From the NCBI RefSeq assembly GCF_006491645.1, contig NZ_VDCZ01000006.1, forward strand, positions 62,001-126,000: a stretch of DNA of 64,000 nucleotides, given 5' to 3'. Of the stretch, positions 55,216 through 64,000 are shown in pieces. Every line of letters begins with the position of its first letter. Positions within the stretch are counted from its first letter, which is position 1. The notes under the pieces are model-generated. The model was not told the origin of the DNA, made no database searches, and saw only the letters and a program-made list of their open reading frames with translations. The position numbers and the translations under genes were made by a program. This stretch comes from Flavobacterium profundi. Its GTDB lineage: Bacteria > Bacteroidota > Bacteroidia > Flavobacteriales > Flavobacteriaceae.

Positions 55216-55330
55216 TTTTTTCTTTTAAAATTGATACAAAATTACAGTAATTTGATTTGTTTAGAAAGGAAAGAGGTTTGTTTTTATTAATTCGTTTTTG
55301 TCATTTTTTGAAAGAATAGGAATAAAAAAA

Positions 55331-55354
55331 CCTCAATCGATTTTACAATTGAGG
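55331..55354 (-). terminator. Terminator of purB
   Basis: CCTCAAT (55331-55337) pairs with ATTGAGG (55348-55354). On the minus strand a T run follows. It lies 33 bp after the purB stop. Confidence 0.65.
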
Positions 55355-55387
55355 AATTTATATTTAAAGCGAATCAAGAATTTAGTT

Positions 55388-56734
55388 TTAAATTCCTAAA
55401 TAATTACTTGGTGTAATTTGTTTCAGTTCGTTTTTAATAGTATCTGAAACATTCAAAGTTTCAATAAATCGGTGAATGGCTTCTTTATTGATTACCGAAT
55501 TGGTACGCGTTAATTCTTTTAAGGCTTCGTAAGGATTAGGATAGGCTTCACGTCTTAAAATGGTCTGAATCGCTTCGGCTACAACGGCCCAGTTTTTTTC
55601 TAAATCTTCTTCAAACTTAACTTCGTTAAGCAATAATTTATTTAACCCTTTTAAAGTAGCTTCAAAAGCAATAATGGTGTGTCCAAAAGGGACACCTACA
55701 TTACGCAAAACAGTACTATCTGTTAAATCGCGTTGTAATCTTGAAATCGGTAATTTAGCGGAAAGATGTTCAAAAATAGCATTAGCAATTCCTAAATTTC
55801 CTTCACTATTTTCAAAATCGATAGGGTTTACTTTATGTGGCATAGCGGAAGAACCAATTTCTCCTGCTTTGATTTTTTGTTTGAAATAATCCATAGAAAC
55901 ATAGGTCCAAATGTCTCTATCCAAATCAATTAAAATAGTATTGATTCTTTTTAAGGCATCAAAAAAAGCAGCAAAATGATCGTAATGCTCAATTTGTGTG
56001 GTTGGAAAGGAATGGTGTAGACCCAAACTGTTTTCTACAAAATCGGTTCCAAATTGTTTCCAATCGATTGTAGGATACGCAATTTTATGCGCGTTGTAAT
56101 TTCCTGTTGCACCTCCAAATTTGGCTGCAAAAGGTACGTTGAAAAGCAATCGCATTTGTTCTTCCAAACGTTCCACAAAAACCAAAATTTCTTTTCCTAA
56201 TCGAGTAGGTGAAGCCGGTTGACCGTGTGTTCTGGCTAACATGGGTACGTTTGCCCATTCCATACTTAATTCTTTTAGTTTTTGAATTACAGCAATTAAG
56301 CTAGGTAAATATACATTTTCAAAAGCTTCTTTAGTCGAAAGAGGAATAGCTGTATTGTTGATATCTTGAGAAGTCAATCCAAAATGGATGAATTCTTTAA
56401 ATTTTTCTAACCCTAAAGTATCAAACTTACTTTTAATGAAGTATTCAACCGCTTTTACATCATGGTTGGTTGTTTTTTCCGTTTCTTTAATCCACAACGC
56501 ATCTTCTGTAGTAAATTGGGTATACATTTCTCGTAAAGAAGGAAATATTTTTGCATCTACATTGGCTAATTGAGGCAACGGTAATTCACATAAAGCGATA
56601 AAATACTCGACTTCGATAAGTACTCGGTATCTAATAAGTGCTTCTTCAGAAAAATAGGGAGCTAAATTTTGGGTTTTGTTTCTATATCTTCCATCAATAG
56701 GAGAGATAGCATTTAATTCAGATAAATGTGACAT
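55388..56734 (-). CDS. purB: Adenylosuccinate lyase
   Basis: The 448-residue lyase of the fumarase/aspartase superfamily has the signature GSSAMPHKVNPIDFENSEGN and the conserved ARTHGQPASPTRLGKE segment. It acts twice in purine metabolism, cleaving SAICAR and adenylosuccinate to release fumarate. Length matches the E. coli-like form. It starts at ATG 56734 with MSHLSELNAISPIDGRYRNK. Confidence 0.96.
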   Translation of the reverse strand: MSHLSELNAISPIDGRYRNKTQNLAPYFSEEALIRYRVLIEVEYFIALCELPLPQLANVDAKIFPSLREMYTQFTTEDALWIKETEKTTNHDVKAVEYFIKSKFDTLGLEKFKEFIHFGLTSQDINNTAIPLSTKEAFENVYLPSLIAVIQKLKELSMEWANVPMLARTHGQPASPTRLGKEILVFVERLEEQMRLLFNVPFAAKFGGATGNYNAHKIAYPTIDWKQFGTDFVENSLGLHHSFPTTQIEHYDHFAAFFDALKRINTILIDLDRDIWTYVSMDYFKQKIKAGEIGSSAMPHKVNPIDFENSEGNLGIANAIFEHLSAKLPISRLQRDLTDSTVLRNVGVPFGHTIIAFEATLKGLNKLLLNEVKFEEDLEKNWAVVAEAIQTILRREAYPNPYEALKELTRTNSVINKEAIHRFIETLNVSDTIKNELKQITPSNYLGI

Positions 56735-56862
56735 GTTGTAGTTGTGTTGTTTTTAACAAAGTGCAAAAATAGTTATAAGTTGTAAGTTATGAGTTATCTG
56801 TTTATTATTTTTTATAACTTTTTTCTGTAAAAAGTAAGATTTTGTTTTTAATAGTTATAAAA

Positions 56863-56883
56863 AAAGCGCCCTGAAGGCGCTTT
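56863..56883 (-). terminator. Terminator of the sigma/anti-sigma operon
   Basis: AAAGCGCC (56863-56870) pairs with GGCGCTTT (56876-56883). On the minus strand a T run follows. Confidence 0.85.
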
Positions 56884-56901
56884 CTTGTTTTGGATTGTTT
56901 T

Positions 56902-57684
56902 TTATACTTTTCCTAAAGTGTACAATTGTTCTAGGGTAGGACTTTCGCTTCCTCCAGCAGGTTCTAAAGTAATTCCAAATGCTTCAGCATCTTCGGCTTT
57001 GTCTACTTTAAATAATTTTGTAGAATTTGCGACAAAATTATCCAATAAACCAATACTCTTAGGTGTTAAAGGATCTAGTTTTAAACCCCAAACCTGATAT
57101 ACTTTTCCTTCTGGTGGAGAAGGTAAGCCTGAAGCATCAATATACACTTCTTTGGTTTCTTTGTTATAATACGCTTTTGCAAAGGCATTTGGTGCCACTT
57201 CCTGACCACCTAAAGCCACCTGAATATTATTGTTGTCTCTAACAATAGCTAATACTTTTTCAGCTTCTTGTTTTTCCAATTCTAAATCGACAATCAATCT
57301 TTGCATATTACTTTTTTCAGTACCTAATTGTTCAATAGTTGTTTGCGATTCATTCCATTTAAGATATTGGAAACCAAATCCAATTACAAATATAGCGGCT
57401 GCAGCCCAACCCACATAGCTAGACCATGATGGTTTTCTATCAATTGCAACAACTCCTTTTTTGCCTAATATTTTTTGTCTAATTTTTTCATAATTAGTGG
57501 CAGATAAATGTGGAGCTACGCTTTGCGAAAGGTTAATAACAGCGTTTTCAATTGCTAAAATTTCTTCCTGAACTTCAGGGTGTTTTTTAGCCATATCTAT
57601 TACATTTTTGTTTTCTTCTTCTGTTAGTTTTCCAAAAACAAAGAGTTCTAATGTACCAGATTCTATTAATTCTCTACTATTCAT
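56902..57684 (-). CDS. Anti-sigma factor, RskA-like
   Basis: The 260-residue protein has an N-terminal cytoplasmic anti-sigma region (~1-75), a membrane helix at ~86-106 (VGWAAAAIFVIGFGFQYL), a periplasmic coiled-coil (QRLIVDLELEKQEAEKV) and an RskA-type C-terminal domain with VYQVWGLKLDPLTP. It likely binds and silences the ECF sigma factor encoded just upstream. Its start overlaps the sigma stop by 8 bp, implying coupled translation. Confidence 0.92.
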   Translation of the reverse strand: MNSRELIESGTLELFVFGKLTEEENKNVIDMAKKHPEVQEEILAIENAVINLSQSVAPHLSATNYEKIRQKILGKKGVVAIDRKPSWSSYVGWAAAAIFVIGFGFQYLKWNESQTTIEQLGTEKSNMQRLIVDLELEKQEAEKVLAIVRDNNNIQVALGGQEVAPNAFAKAYYNKETKEVYIDASGLPSPPEGKVYQVWGLKLDPLTPKSIGLLDNFVANSTKLFKVDKAEDAEAFGITLEPAGGSESPTLEQLYTLGKV

Positions 57685-58207
57685 TGATCATTGTTCTTAA
57701 TTCGTTCATGCAATTTCTGTTTTGCGTTTTTACGGTTCCTAAAGGTATTTCTAATTCTTCAGATGCTTCTTGTTGTGTATAACCTTGAAAAAATAGCAAT
57801 TCAATAATTTGAATACACTTCGGTTTTAATTTCTTTATAAACCTACTAATTCCAATAGCATCTATCTTGTTGACTGTCTTTGAATTGTCTTCAAGCATAT
57901 ATACGAAGTTATCTGCAGAATGGTTTTTTTGACTATTATTATAGCCTTTAGATCTCAATTTATCAATGGTAGTGTTGCGTGTAATGTTTAGCATCCAAGT
58001 GTATAATCTTCCTTTTGATTCATTATAAGAATCAATGTTATTCCAAATTTTAACAAAAGCTTCTTGAAGCACATCTTCGGCTTCTTCTCTGTTTTTTATT
58101 AAATTGAAAATGACAGCATACAAACTTTTTGAATAATTGTCATATAACAAGGTAAATGATCGATCACTTTTACTAAGTAATTCTTTAAGTAATTGTTCTT
58201 GTTCCAT
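57677..58207 (-). CDS. ECF-type RNA polymerase sigma factor
   Basis: The 176-residue protein has region 2 (~22-90) with NREEAEDVLQEAFVKIWNNI and LYTWMLNITRNTTIDKLR. Region 4 (~125-172) contains ELLFFQGYTQQEASEELEIP and LGTVKTQNRNCMNELR. It is paired with a membrane anti-sigma factor, so it should respond to an envelope or stress signal. Its regulon is unknown. Confidence 0.94.
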   Translation of the reverse strand: MEQEQLLKELLSKSDRSFTLLYDNYSKSLYAVIFNLIKNREEAEDVLQEAFVKIWNNIDSYNESKGRLYTWMLNITRNTTIDKLRSKGYNNSQKNHSADNFVYMLEDNSKTVNKIDAIGISRFIKKLKPKCIQIIELLFFQGYTQQEASEELEIPLGTVKTQNRNCMNELRTMINE

Positions 58208-58316
58208 AGAATTTTTTAAGTTATTGCTAATATACTAAAAAAATGACCACTTTTAAAAACCAAATGTTTATTTATCTCGTAAGTGATTTTGTATTAACCA
58301 CACAATAATAGCATTC

Positions 58317-58919
58317 ATGAAAAAAATAAAATTGTTTCTCGAGTTAGTTGTATTTGTTATTTTAGGTACTTTATTAATCAGTTCTGGTGAGAATGATACA
58401 AATTATATCCCTTTTACAACTCCAAAAATCACAAATAGTTATAGTTCGTATACTTCAGATTATCAAAATATAGTTTTAGCAGCAGATGTACAGAATTTTT
58501 TAGGAAACTCCATTTATGAGACAAACCATTTTTACTTAGAGTTTAATATTACAAATGTGAATAATCAAGAATTTGTAATTCAAGCTAAAGCCAATAAAGG
58601 AAGAATTTATTTTTACGGTCCTATCCTAAAAGAAAAAGTAATGGAAGAAACCATTTTAAATGAAGATTATTTATTAGGAAGTGTAATTATCACTCCAAAA
58701 GATTCTGAACCTTTGAGTTATGTTTCAGAGGAAGTTTCATTATTCGCAGGTGTGAAAAATAGAGATACTATATCTTTTTTAGATTACTTATTCTTTCCAA
58801 ATTCGAATTCGATTGATAAAGAAACAGAAGAAGTACTTTCTTTAGTAATTGAATTTCCAAATGAACTTATAGCGAATTCTCATCAATTGGCTATATGGAC
58901 AGAAATTAAAAAACAATAA
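58317..58919 (+). CDS. Uncharacterised secreted or membrane-anchored protein
   Basis: The 200-residue protein has an N-terminal hydrophobic segment (KLFLELVVFVILGTLLISSG) without a lipobox. The remainder is beta-rich (FYLEFNITNVNNQEFVIQAK then GRIYFYGPILKEKV). It is divergent from the sigma gene. Family unknown. Confidence 0.68.
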   Translation: MKKIKLFLELVVFVILGTLLISSGENDTNYIPFTTPKITNSYSSYTSDYQNIVLAADVQNFLGNSIYETNHFYLEFNITNVNNQEFVIQAKANKGRIYFYGPILKEKVMEETILNEDYLLGSVIITPKDSEPLSYVSEEVSLFAGVKNRDTISFLDYLFFPNSNSIDKETEEVLSLVIEFPNELIANSHQLAIWTEIKKQ

Positions 58920-58959
58920 TTATAAGTTGATATAATTTTTAATTTACCCTTGGCTTTGC

Positions 58960-58967
58960 TAAATTTG
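58960..58967 (+). promoter_or_regulatory. -10 element abutting the RNA methyltransferase start
   Basis: TAAATTTG (58960-58967) ends 6 bp before the ATG at 58974, so a leaderless or very short-leader transcript is predicted. Confidence 0.5.
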
Positions 58968-58973
58968 GCCTCA

Positions 58974-59633
58974 ATGAAAAATGTAGCCTTATTAGAATAT
59001 TTAGAAGGGTTTATTTCTGAAAATCGAAAACAACGTTTTATAGAAATTTTAGCCAATAGAACCCGCCATTTTACTGTTGCTGTAGAAGATGTTTATCAAA
59101 TGCATAATACAAGTGCGGTTATGAGAAGTTGTGAAGTCTTTGGTATTCAAGAACTGAATGTAATTGAGCAAAAATATAGTAAAACCATTGATAAACAAAT
59201 TGCTTTAGGTGCTGAAAAATGGGTCGATATTCATGAATTTAGTAGTAATATGTCGTGCATGAAAACGTTGCGACAAAGAGGATATCAAATTATAGCTACT
59301 ACACCACATAATGAATCATGTTTTTTGCATGAATTTGATATTACAAAACCAGCAGCCTTGTTTTTTGGAACTGAAAAAGAGGGGTTATCAGAAGAGGTTT
59401 TGCAACATGCTGATGGTTTTTTAAAGATACCGATGGTTGGTTTTACTGAAAGTCTAAATATTTCTGTTTCCGCAGCTATTATTATTCAGGACCTTACGAA
59501 TAGGCTTCGAAATTCAAACGTTCAATGGCAATTATCGGAAGAAGAAATCATTGAAAAGCGATTGGATTGGACAAGAAAATCAATTAAAGATATTGCATTT
59601 GTTGAAAGTCGATTTTATGAAAATGATGTATAG
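58974..59633 (+). CDS. trmH: SpoU/TrmH-family tRNA/rRNA methyltransferase
   Basis: The protein has ~219 residues from ATG 58974. The SPOUT fold shows motif 1 in RTRHFTVAVEDVYQMHNTSA, motif 2 in AALFFGTEKEGLSEEVL and motif 3 in VGFTESLNISVSAAIIIQDL. It transfers a methyl group from S-adenosylmethionine to a 2'-hydroxyl, most likely of tRNA G18 as in TrmH. An earlier in-frame TTG lies inside the -10 region and is unlikely to be used. Confidence 0.93.
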   Translation: MKNVALLEYLEGFISENRKQRFIEILANRTRHFTVAVEDVYQMHNTSAVMRSCEVFGIQELNVIEQKYSKTIDKQIALGAEKWVDIHEFSSNMSCMKTLRQRGYQIIATTPHNESCFLHEFDITKPAALFFGTEKEGLSEEVLQHADGFLKIPMVGFTESLNISVSAAIIIQDLTNRLRNSNVQWQLSEEEIIEKRLDWTRKSIKDIAFVESRFYENDV

Positions 59634-59640
59634 AAACTAA

Positions 59641-59666
59641 AAGGCTTGTTAAAAATAACAAGCCTT
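59641..59666. terminator. Bidirectional terminator between trmH and the secreted esterase
   Basis: A perfect 11-bp stem, AAGGCTTGTTA (59641-59651) with TAACAAGCCTT (59656-59666), has A and T runs outside. Confidence 0.88.
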
Positions 59667-59693
59667 TATTAATCAAATGGTAACTATATATAA

Positions 59694-61268
59694 TTATTGT
59701 TTATATATTCTGTGAATAGTTGGTTGGTCTCTATTATTATTAATCTGCATAAAGTACAAACCTGAATTTTGAAAAACATCTCCTAAATTTTCAATTAAAG
59801 TTGGTTCATTTTTTAGAATCTTTTTCTGTTTGATGATACGTCCTGTAACATCATAAATAAGAATGTCTATTTCCCCTTGAAAATCATTTGTAATAGTAAC
59901 TGTAAGGTTGTCTCTAAATGGATTTGGTGCTACAAGTATGCTATTAGACACGATTACAGTTTTTAATTCACTTGAATCTATTCTTCTGGAATTGATAGAA
60001 ACTTCTAAATTAATTGTAGTTCCTCTTGCTAAAGCCCTACTATAAGGAGTCAATGTAATAGATTTGTTGATTGCTGATCGATTCCAAGTGACTGTAATTG
60101 TGTTGTTTAATGGGTTGCTATAGTTTATAGTTCCTCCAGTAACTTGCCAGTCATAATAAAAAGCATTACCGACAGCAGTATAATTTTGAGTTAAACAAGT
60201 ACTGCATATCGAACTGTAACCATCTAATGTAATTCCATTGGGTTTTAAAAAAGTGTGGTAGAAATATTGTGAGCCGTTTGGTACAATATCTGAATATAAA
60301 CTTGACCCGTTATAATGTACGTTGTGTCCGCGATTCGTGTAAGAATAGAAAGCATGATTTGCATTTACCGCATTAGCACGATTGTTCATTTGATTACTTC
60401 CGTAAACTGTTGGTAAGTTAAAGCCAGGTAACCAACTAATGTAAGAAAAAGGTTCGCCACTATTATAAGGAACAGTACTATCGTTTGAACTATGAAAATA
60501 CACACCAGGAATATCAGAACTGTTTTCAATGTAGCTAAGGTCTCCTAATGCACCTGCGAATCCCATAACACCATTCGCTTTTCCACTAACGAATGAACCG
60601 TCTGCATATGTTTTATTGTCTCCAATAGCATCTAGTCCTCCTAAATCAGCTCTTCCAAAATAATTTCTGGTAGATGCAGGCCTCTCTGAGTCTTTATCCA
60701 AATAAACCGCTTGATAGGCTAAGAAAGCACCTGCACTATGTCCAGAAATATATATTTGATTCGAATCAACACCATATACTGCTGCATTTTTTCTAAAAAA
60801 ACGAACTGCCGATCTACCATCTTGTAAGGCTCTGTAAACGGCTCTTTTTGAGAGCTCTCTGTCTCCGATATTCATGCCTAAGCGATAATCTATAGTTGCT
60901 GTTACATAACCTCTTTTTGCAAATGATTCACATAATTTAACCATACTTGCTTCTGTGCGACTTCCATTTACGAAACCACCACCAAAAGCAAAGATGATAA
61001 CAGGTCGTTTGGTTAAAGTATCGTTTGAGGGTCTGTAAATATTCATTCGCAAAGTAGTTTTTACATCGCCGTAAGTATCTTCATAGGCTAAACGATTTCC
61101 AAAAAGATTAAACGATTTTACAGTGGGAATATTAGTGCTAAAAACAACATCTTTAGTTACTTGGAAAGAACTGAAAACATCTTGTTGGTATCTATTAGGT
61201 AAAGGTTGTGCTAGTGTGTTTAGTACAATAAAAAGCACACCCAAGAATGAGTATATAGTTTTTTTCAT
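59694..61268 (-). CDS. Secreted alpha/beta-hydrolase with T9SS type A sorting domain
   Basis: The 524-residue protein has a signal peptide (MKKTIYSFLGVLFIVLNTLAQ). A hydrolase domain (~60-350) has the nucleophile elbow GHSAGA and an oxyanion segment FAFGGGFVNG, typical of carboxyl-esterases of the lipase/BD-FAE group. A beta-sandwich linker follows. The last ~80 residues (VAPNPFRDNLTVTI, YDVTGRIIKQ, SGLYFMQI) are a T9SS type A sorting domain. It should be exported to the surface or medium. Substrate unknown. It starts 17 bp after the upstream gene. Confidence 0.93.
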   Translation of the reverse strand: MKKTIYSFLGVLFIVLNTLAQPLPNRYQQDVFSSFQVTKDVVFSTNIPTVKSFNLFGNRLAYEDTYGDVKTTLRMNIYRPSNDTLTKRPVIIFAFGGGFVNGSRTEASMVKLCESFAKRGYVTATIDYRLGMNIGDRELSKRAVYRALQDGRSAVRFFRKNAAVYGVDSNQIYISGHSAGAFLAYQAVYLDKDSERPASTRNYFGRADLGGLDAIGDNKTYADGSFVSGKANGVMGFAGALGDLSYIENSSDIPGVYFHSSNDSTVPYNSGEPFSYISWLPGFNLPTVYGSNQMNNRANAVNANHAFYSYTNRGHNVHYNGSSLYSDIVPNGSQYFYHTFLKPNGITLDGYSSICSTCLTQNYTAVGNAFYYDWQVTGGTINYSNPLNNTITVTWNRSAINKSITLTPYSRALARGTTINLEVSINSRRIDSSELKTVIVSNSILVAPNPFRDNLTVTITNDFQGEIDILIYDVTGRIIKQKKILKNEPTLIENLGDVFQNSGLYFMQINNNRDQPTIHRIYKQ

Positions 61269-61285
61269 GATTGCTAGAGGTTAGT

Positions 61286-61747
61286 TTAGTTTGTTTTTTG
61301 ATTGTACAGTTGTGCTACTTTATTTTGAAAAGAATCATTATTATGAAAGTAATTTTCAATCTCCTCATAGCGACTGAGTTTCATTTTATTTTTAGTAATA
61401 AATGAATCTAAAGCAACTTGGTTGATCATTCTATCTTTTTCCATGATTGCTTTAATTTTCTCAAATTCCTCTTTTTCAGTAGTTGTAAGTTGCATGTCGT
61501 CTCCATTGAATTGTGCTGTTAAAATGGTTGCCATCCTTTCTTCGGAAATAGTAGTTTGTTGCGCTGCATTTAGTAATGAAGTGGCAATATCAAATGAATG
61601 ATTTAGTTTGTATTCATAAATGTTCATGAAGGTTGTAATTTCATCCGATGAAATAGGAGAGGAGATTGTGCTTTTCTCTTGCGCATGTAGCACAGTAGAA
61701 CACAATATTACTATAAGCAATAAGGTGTAGTGTAATTTTTTTAACAT
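61286..61747 (-). CDS. Uncharacterised secreted protein
   Basis: The 153-residue protein has a signal peptide (MLKKLHYTLLLIVILCSTVLHAQ). The mature part is helical and polar (ITTFMNIYEYKLNHSFDIAT, then LTTTEKEEFEKIKAIMEKDR). It is 17 bp upstream of the T9SS esterase gene, on the same strand, so the two likely share an operon. Family unknown. Confidence 0.72.
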   Translation of the reverse strand: MLKKLHYTLLLIVILCSTVLHAQEKSTISSPISSDEITTFMNIYEYKLNHSFDIATSLLNAAQQTTISEERMATILTAQFNGDDMQLTTTEKEEFEKIKAIMEKDRMINQVALDSFITKNKMKLSRYEEIENYFHNNDSFQNKVAQLYNQKTN

Positions 61748-62030
61748 AGTTTAGATTTTAGAATTAGTAATTTGTTTGTTTTAAATTATGATTTTCGTAA
61801 AAAATCAGTAATTATTTTACTAAAGTATAAAAAAATAATTTACTATGCATACATATAAAATATATATTTTGTTAAATTTTAAAAATATTTGACATTAATT
61901 TGTAAAAATATTATTTATAGGTGTTTTATAATGTTAAATTTACAATATAAATGCGCTAAAATAAGAATGTATTAATTGTGAATTTAATAATTGATATTTT
62001 GTTTTTAAAAAAATACCTATTGGTGTAAAA
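61748..62030. other. AT-rich intergenic region with no gene seen
   Basis: The region lies between the minus-strand start of the 61.3-kb gene and the terminator at 62031. It must contain that gene's promoter. I find no clear minus-strand TAnnTTTG and no other feature. Confidence 0.4.
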
Positions 62031-62059
62031 AAAAATCAACGTTATAAACGTTGATTTTT
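62031..62059. terminator. Terminator downstream of the 62.1-kb gene
   Basis: A perfect 13-bp stem, AAAAATCAACGTT (62031-62043) with AACGTTGATTTTT (62047-62059), has an ATA loop. Confidence 0.88.
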
Positions 62060-62078
62060 TTATATACAAATGCTTTTT

Positions 62079-62852
62079 TTATTTATTCTTTTTTAGAATT
62101 TTGTATTCTTCATAACAAGAACTAATAGCTTCCAAAATTTGTAAATCATTTGCAGTTTTTATAAAATACTGCGAGTAATTACAGTTTTGAAGAATTAAAG
62201 GAATGTCATCTTTGTCAATTTCTAATAAAGCAGCTAAGGTTTCTCTGTCAAATTTTGTAGATAATAGTTCTCTCACGGTGTCGTCTTTTTTCATTTCCTT
62301 TAGTTTTCGCATCTGTTTGGGGCGTTTGCCAAAGGCATTGTATAAGAAATCAGCTGGATTGAATATTGCTCCTAATACTTTGGTTACAGCACTTGGAGAT
62401 TTGCTTCCCGCTTCATAGCCAGCATCTAATCCCGAAATACTATAACGATAATCGCTTTCAGAAACGGGTATTAATTTAGTATCCACTTCAACATAACCGG
62501 TTAAGTTGTATTTTGAAATTACCACTTCTTCTAAAGCATATGCTTTTTCAGTTAATGATATTTTTGAGGTTTTATTTTTTACCCAGTCGTGTGTTACTTT
62601 TACTTTTATGGTTTCAAAACCTAAATAGGAAAAAAGTAGGGTGTCATTTGCTTTGGCAACAATTTCAAAAAAACCATTTCCATCAGTTATAGTACCACTT
62701 ACTTTGGTTGTATTAATAACATGTACATTATTCATAGGTAATTTGGTTTGACTATGAACAACAGTACCTTGAATAGAGGTGGTTAAGGTGTCTGTCTGGC
62801 CTATAGCGGTCTGGGTCAGTAGTATAAGTAAAAAGACTGTAAAGTATCTCAT
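62079..62852 (-). CDS. Outer-surface protein with carboxypeptidase-regulatory-like domain
   Basis: The 257-residue protein has a signal peptide (MRYFTVFLLILLTQTAIGQ). A CarboxypepD_reg-like domain (~28-105) reads IQGTVVHSQTKLPMNNVHVI, then GTITDGNGFFEIVAKANDTL and FSYLGFETIKVKV. This domain also precedes TonB receptors, but here there is no barrel. A helical C-terminal half follows. Similar proteins are common in flavobacteria with no known function. Confidence 0.82.
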   Translation of the reverse strand: MRYFTVFLLILLTQTAIGQTDTLTTSIQGTVVHSQTKLPMNNVHVINTTKVSGTITDGNGFFEIVAKANDTLLFSYLGFETIKVKVTHDWVKNKTSKISLTEKAYALEEVVISKYNLTGYVEVDTKLIPVSESDYRYSISGLDAGYEAGSKSPSAVTKVLGAIFNPADFLYNAFGKRPKQMRKLKEMKKDDTVRELLSTKFDRETLAALLEIDKDDIPLILQNCNYSQYFIKTANDLQILEAISSCYEEYKILKKNK

Positions 62853-62942
62853 GGGCTAAATATTGATTCAAAAATACGAATCAAAAAGAGATAATTTACA
62901 GTCTTTATAATTTATTTATCAGAAAATTAACGAATCTGATGC

Positions 62943-64000
62943 TTAGCTTCTTCTAGAACGTTTTGCTTTTTCAAAGAAATTTGATGAATCTCCTTCGTTT
63001 CTTCTTCCTCTTCTTTCGTTATCACCAGATTTTCTTCCTTCAAATTTACTGTCTCTTCTAGGTTTTCTATCATTTCCTCCAGAACGTCTATCATCTCTTG
63101 AATTTCTGTCATCTCTAGAGTTTCTGTCTCCTCTAAAGCCACCACCAGATCGTTTGTCTCCACCACGTCCGTTGTGATCTCTTCTTCTAGAGTTGCTTCC
63201 TCCTTCGTTTTTAGAAATTTCAACATTGATTTTTCGACCTTGTAAACTAAAGGCATTTAATACATCCATTACTTTTGGAGCCAAAGAAGCATCTGTGTTA
63301 AAGAATGAAAATCCTTCTTTTACATCTACTTTGAAAACATCATCTCGGCCTAAATCTAACGTCTCTTTTAAGAAATCTTTTAACGTCATCCAGTCGAAAT
63401 TATCTCTAGAACCAATATTAATGAAGAAACGAACAGCACCGTCTGTAGGTATTGTACCAGATTCACGTCTTGTACCACCATCAGAAGCTAAATCTCTAGA
63501 TTTTTTGTAGTAATTAATGAAACGATTAAATTCTACAGAAACCATTTTCTTAATTAATTCTTCTTTTGGAATGTCTTTTAAAACTTCTTCGATTGCAGGT
63601 AAGTAGGCGTCAATTTCATGATCTACTTCTACATCTTTAATGCGATTTGCTAAATGAAATAATTGAATTTGGCAAATTTCAATACCTGATGGAATTGGTT
63701 TTTCTTCAAATTTCATTTTTATGATGCGTTCAATTTGTGTAATCTTACGCAATTCGCTTTTAGTGATAATTACTAATGAAGTACCTGATTTTCCAGCACG
63801 ACCTGTTCTACCTGAACGATGTGTGTATGTTTCAACTTCATCAGGTAATTGATAGTTAATTACGTGAGTTACATCGTCTACGTCAATTCCACGAGCCGCT
63901 ACATCCGTTGCAACTAACATTTGAATTTGTCTACCACGGAATGATTTCATTACACCATCACGTTGTGCTTGTGATAAATCTCCATGAAGTGCTGCAGCAC
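62943..64000 (-). CDS. DEAD-box RNA helicase, C-terminal part
   Basis: The frame is open to the right edge; the helicase N-domain with DEAD motif lies outside. The visible C-domain has HGDLSQAQRD, VATDVAARGIDVDDVTHVIN (motif V) and YTHRSGRTGRAGKSG (motif VI). A DbpA-like RNA-binding domain follows (~175-250; VRFFINIGSRDNFDWMTLKD). The tail is Arg/Gly/Asp/Ser-rich (~255-335) with repeated RNSRDDR-type units. It remodels RNA in ribosome assembly or mRNA decay; the likely relatives are DeaD/CsdA. Confidence 0.93.
   Translation of the reverse strand, partial: AAALHGDLSQAQRDGVMKSFRGRQIQMLVATDVAARGIDVDDVTHVINYQLPDEVETYTHRSGRTGRAGKSGTSLVIITKSELRKITQIERIIKMKFEEKPIPSGIEICQIQLFHLANRIKDVEVDHEIDAYLPAIEEVLKDIPKEELIKKMVSVEFNRFINYYKKSRDLASDGGTRRESGTIPTDGAVRFFINIGSRDNFDWMTLKDFLKETLDLGRDDVFKVDVKEGFSFFNTDASLAPKVMDVLNAFSLQGRKINVEISKNEGGSNSRRRDHNGRGGDKRSGGGFRGDRNSRDDRNSRDDRRSGGNDRKPRRDSKFEGRKSGDNERRGRRNEGDSSNFFEKAKRSRRS

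Noticed and set aside
10417-58207. The two ECF sigma genes as a recent duplication
   Set aside because: They share only general ECF features; sequence, length and neighbourhoods differ, and only the second has an anti-sigma gene.
62927-63256. Acidic Glu-rich ORF on the minus strand
   Set aside because: It is the shifted frame of the Arg/Gly-rich helicase tail, whose skewed codons produce a Glu-rich shadow.
1-64000. tRNA, rRNA or known riboswitch genes
   Set aside because: Reading both strands gave no cloverleaf-type sequence with conserved T-loop, no rRNA segment and no riboswitch motif that I could support.

Overview
The window reads as chromosomal DNA of a flavobacterium, most likely Flavobacterium or a close relative. 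The DNA is AT-rich. Promoters have the Bacteroidetes -33 TTG / -7 TAnnTTTG form and Shine-Dalgarno sequences are largely absent. A SusD protein, type IX secretion (T9SS) C-terminal signals, many Bacteroidetes-type lipoproteins and TonB-linked nutrient operons support this. No rRNA or tRNA gene, CRISPR array, transposase or integrase was found.

Layout. (1) 1-10.2 kb: a chitin utilisation locus on the + strand with the end of a SusD protein, a NagB deaminase fused to a PIG-L deacetylase domain, a GH20 hexosaminidase and a 1682-residue two-catalytic-domain GH18 chitinase with a T9SS tail. Together they would bind, cut and ferment chitin down to fructose-6-phosphate. (2) 10.4-17.7 kb: housekeeping genes, including an ECF sigma factor, endonuclease III without its iron-sulfur loop, a Bcp peroxiredoxin, a metallo-hydrolase, pyrD and HMG-CoA lyase. 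(3) 17.7-28.2 kb: two imelysin gene sets, DUF4856-imelysin-HTTM-TonB receptor and imelysin-dihaem oxidoreductase. Three 19-bp Fur-like boxes sit at their promoters, so this looks like an iron-starvation regulon. (4) 28.4-45.7 kb: an accessory region of small secreted or membrane proteins of unknown function, a sulfatase of different composition, an AraC regulator, a beta-lactamase-like hydrolase and decayed genes. Several genes are separated by 100-180 bp attC-like inverted-repeat elements. Two arrays of a 21-bp-phased palindrome, TAAAATTTTA, bracket most of this region. (5) 45.9-64 kb: mainly core genes, including guaB, an ABC exporter, a PLP enzyme, purB, an ECF sigma/anti-sigma pair, a TrmH-type methyltransferase, a T9SS esterase and a DEAD-box helicase running off the right edge. 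Among these lie a decayed parD antitoxin and a structured intergenic repeat.

The most unusual feature is the pair of helically phased palindrome arrays (8 units near 29.5 kb, 10 units near 43.9 kb). They lie in the same orientation around a cassette-like block of single-gene units. The sequence shows their geometry clearly; their function is unknown. Product names rest on motifs and remembered family features, not on database searches.
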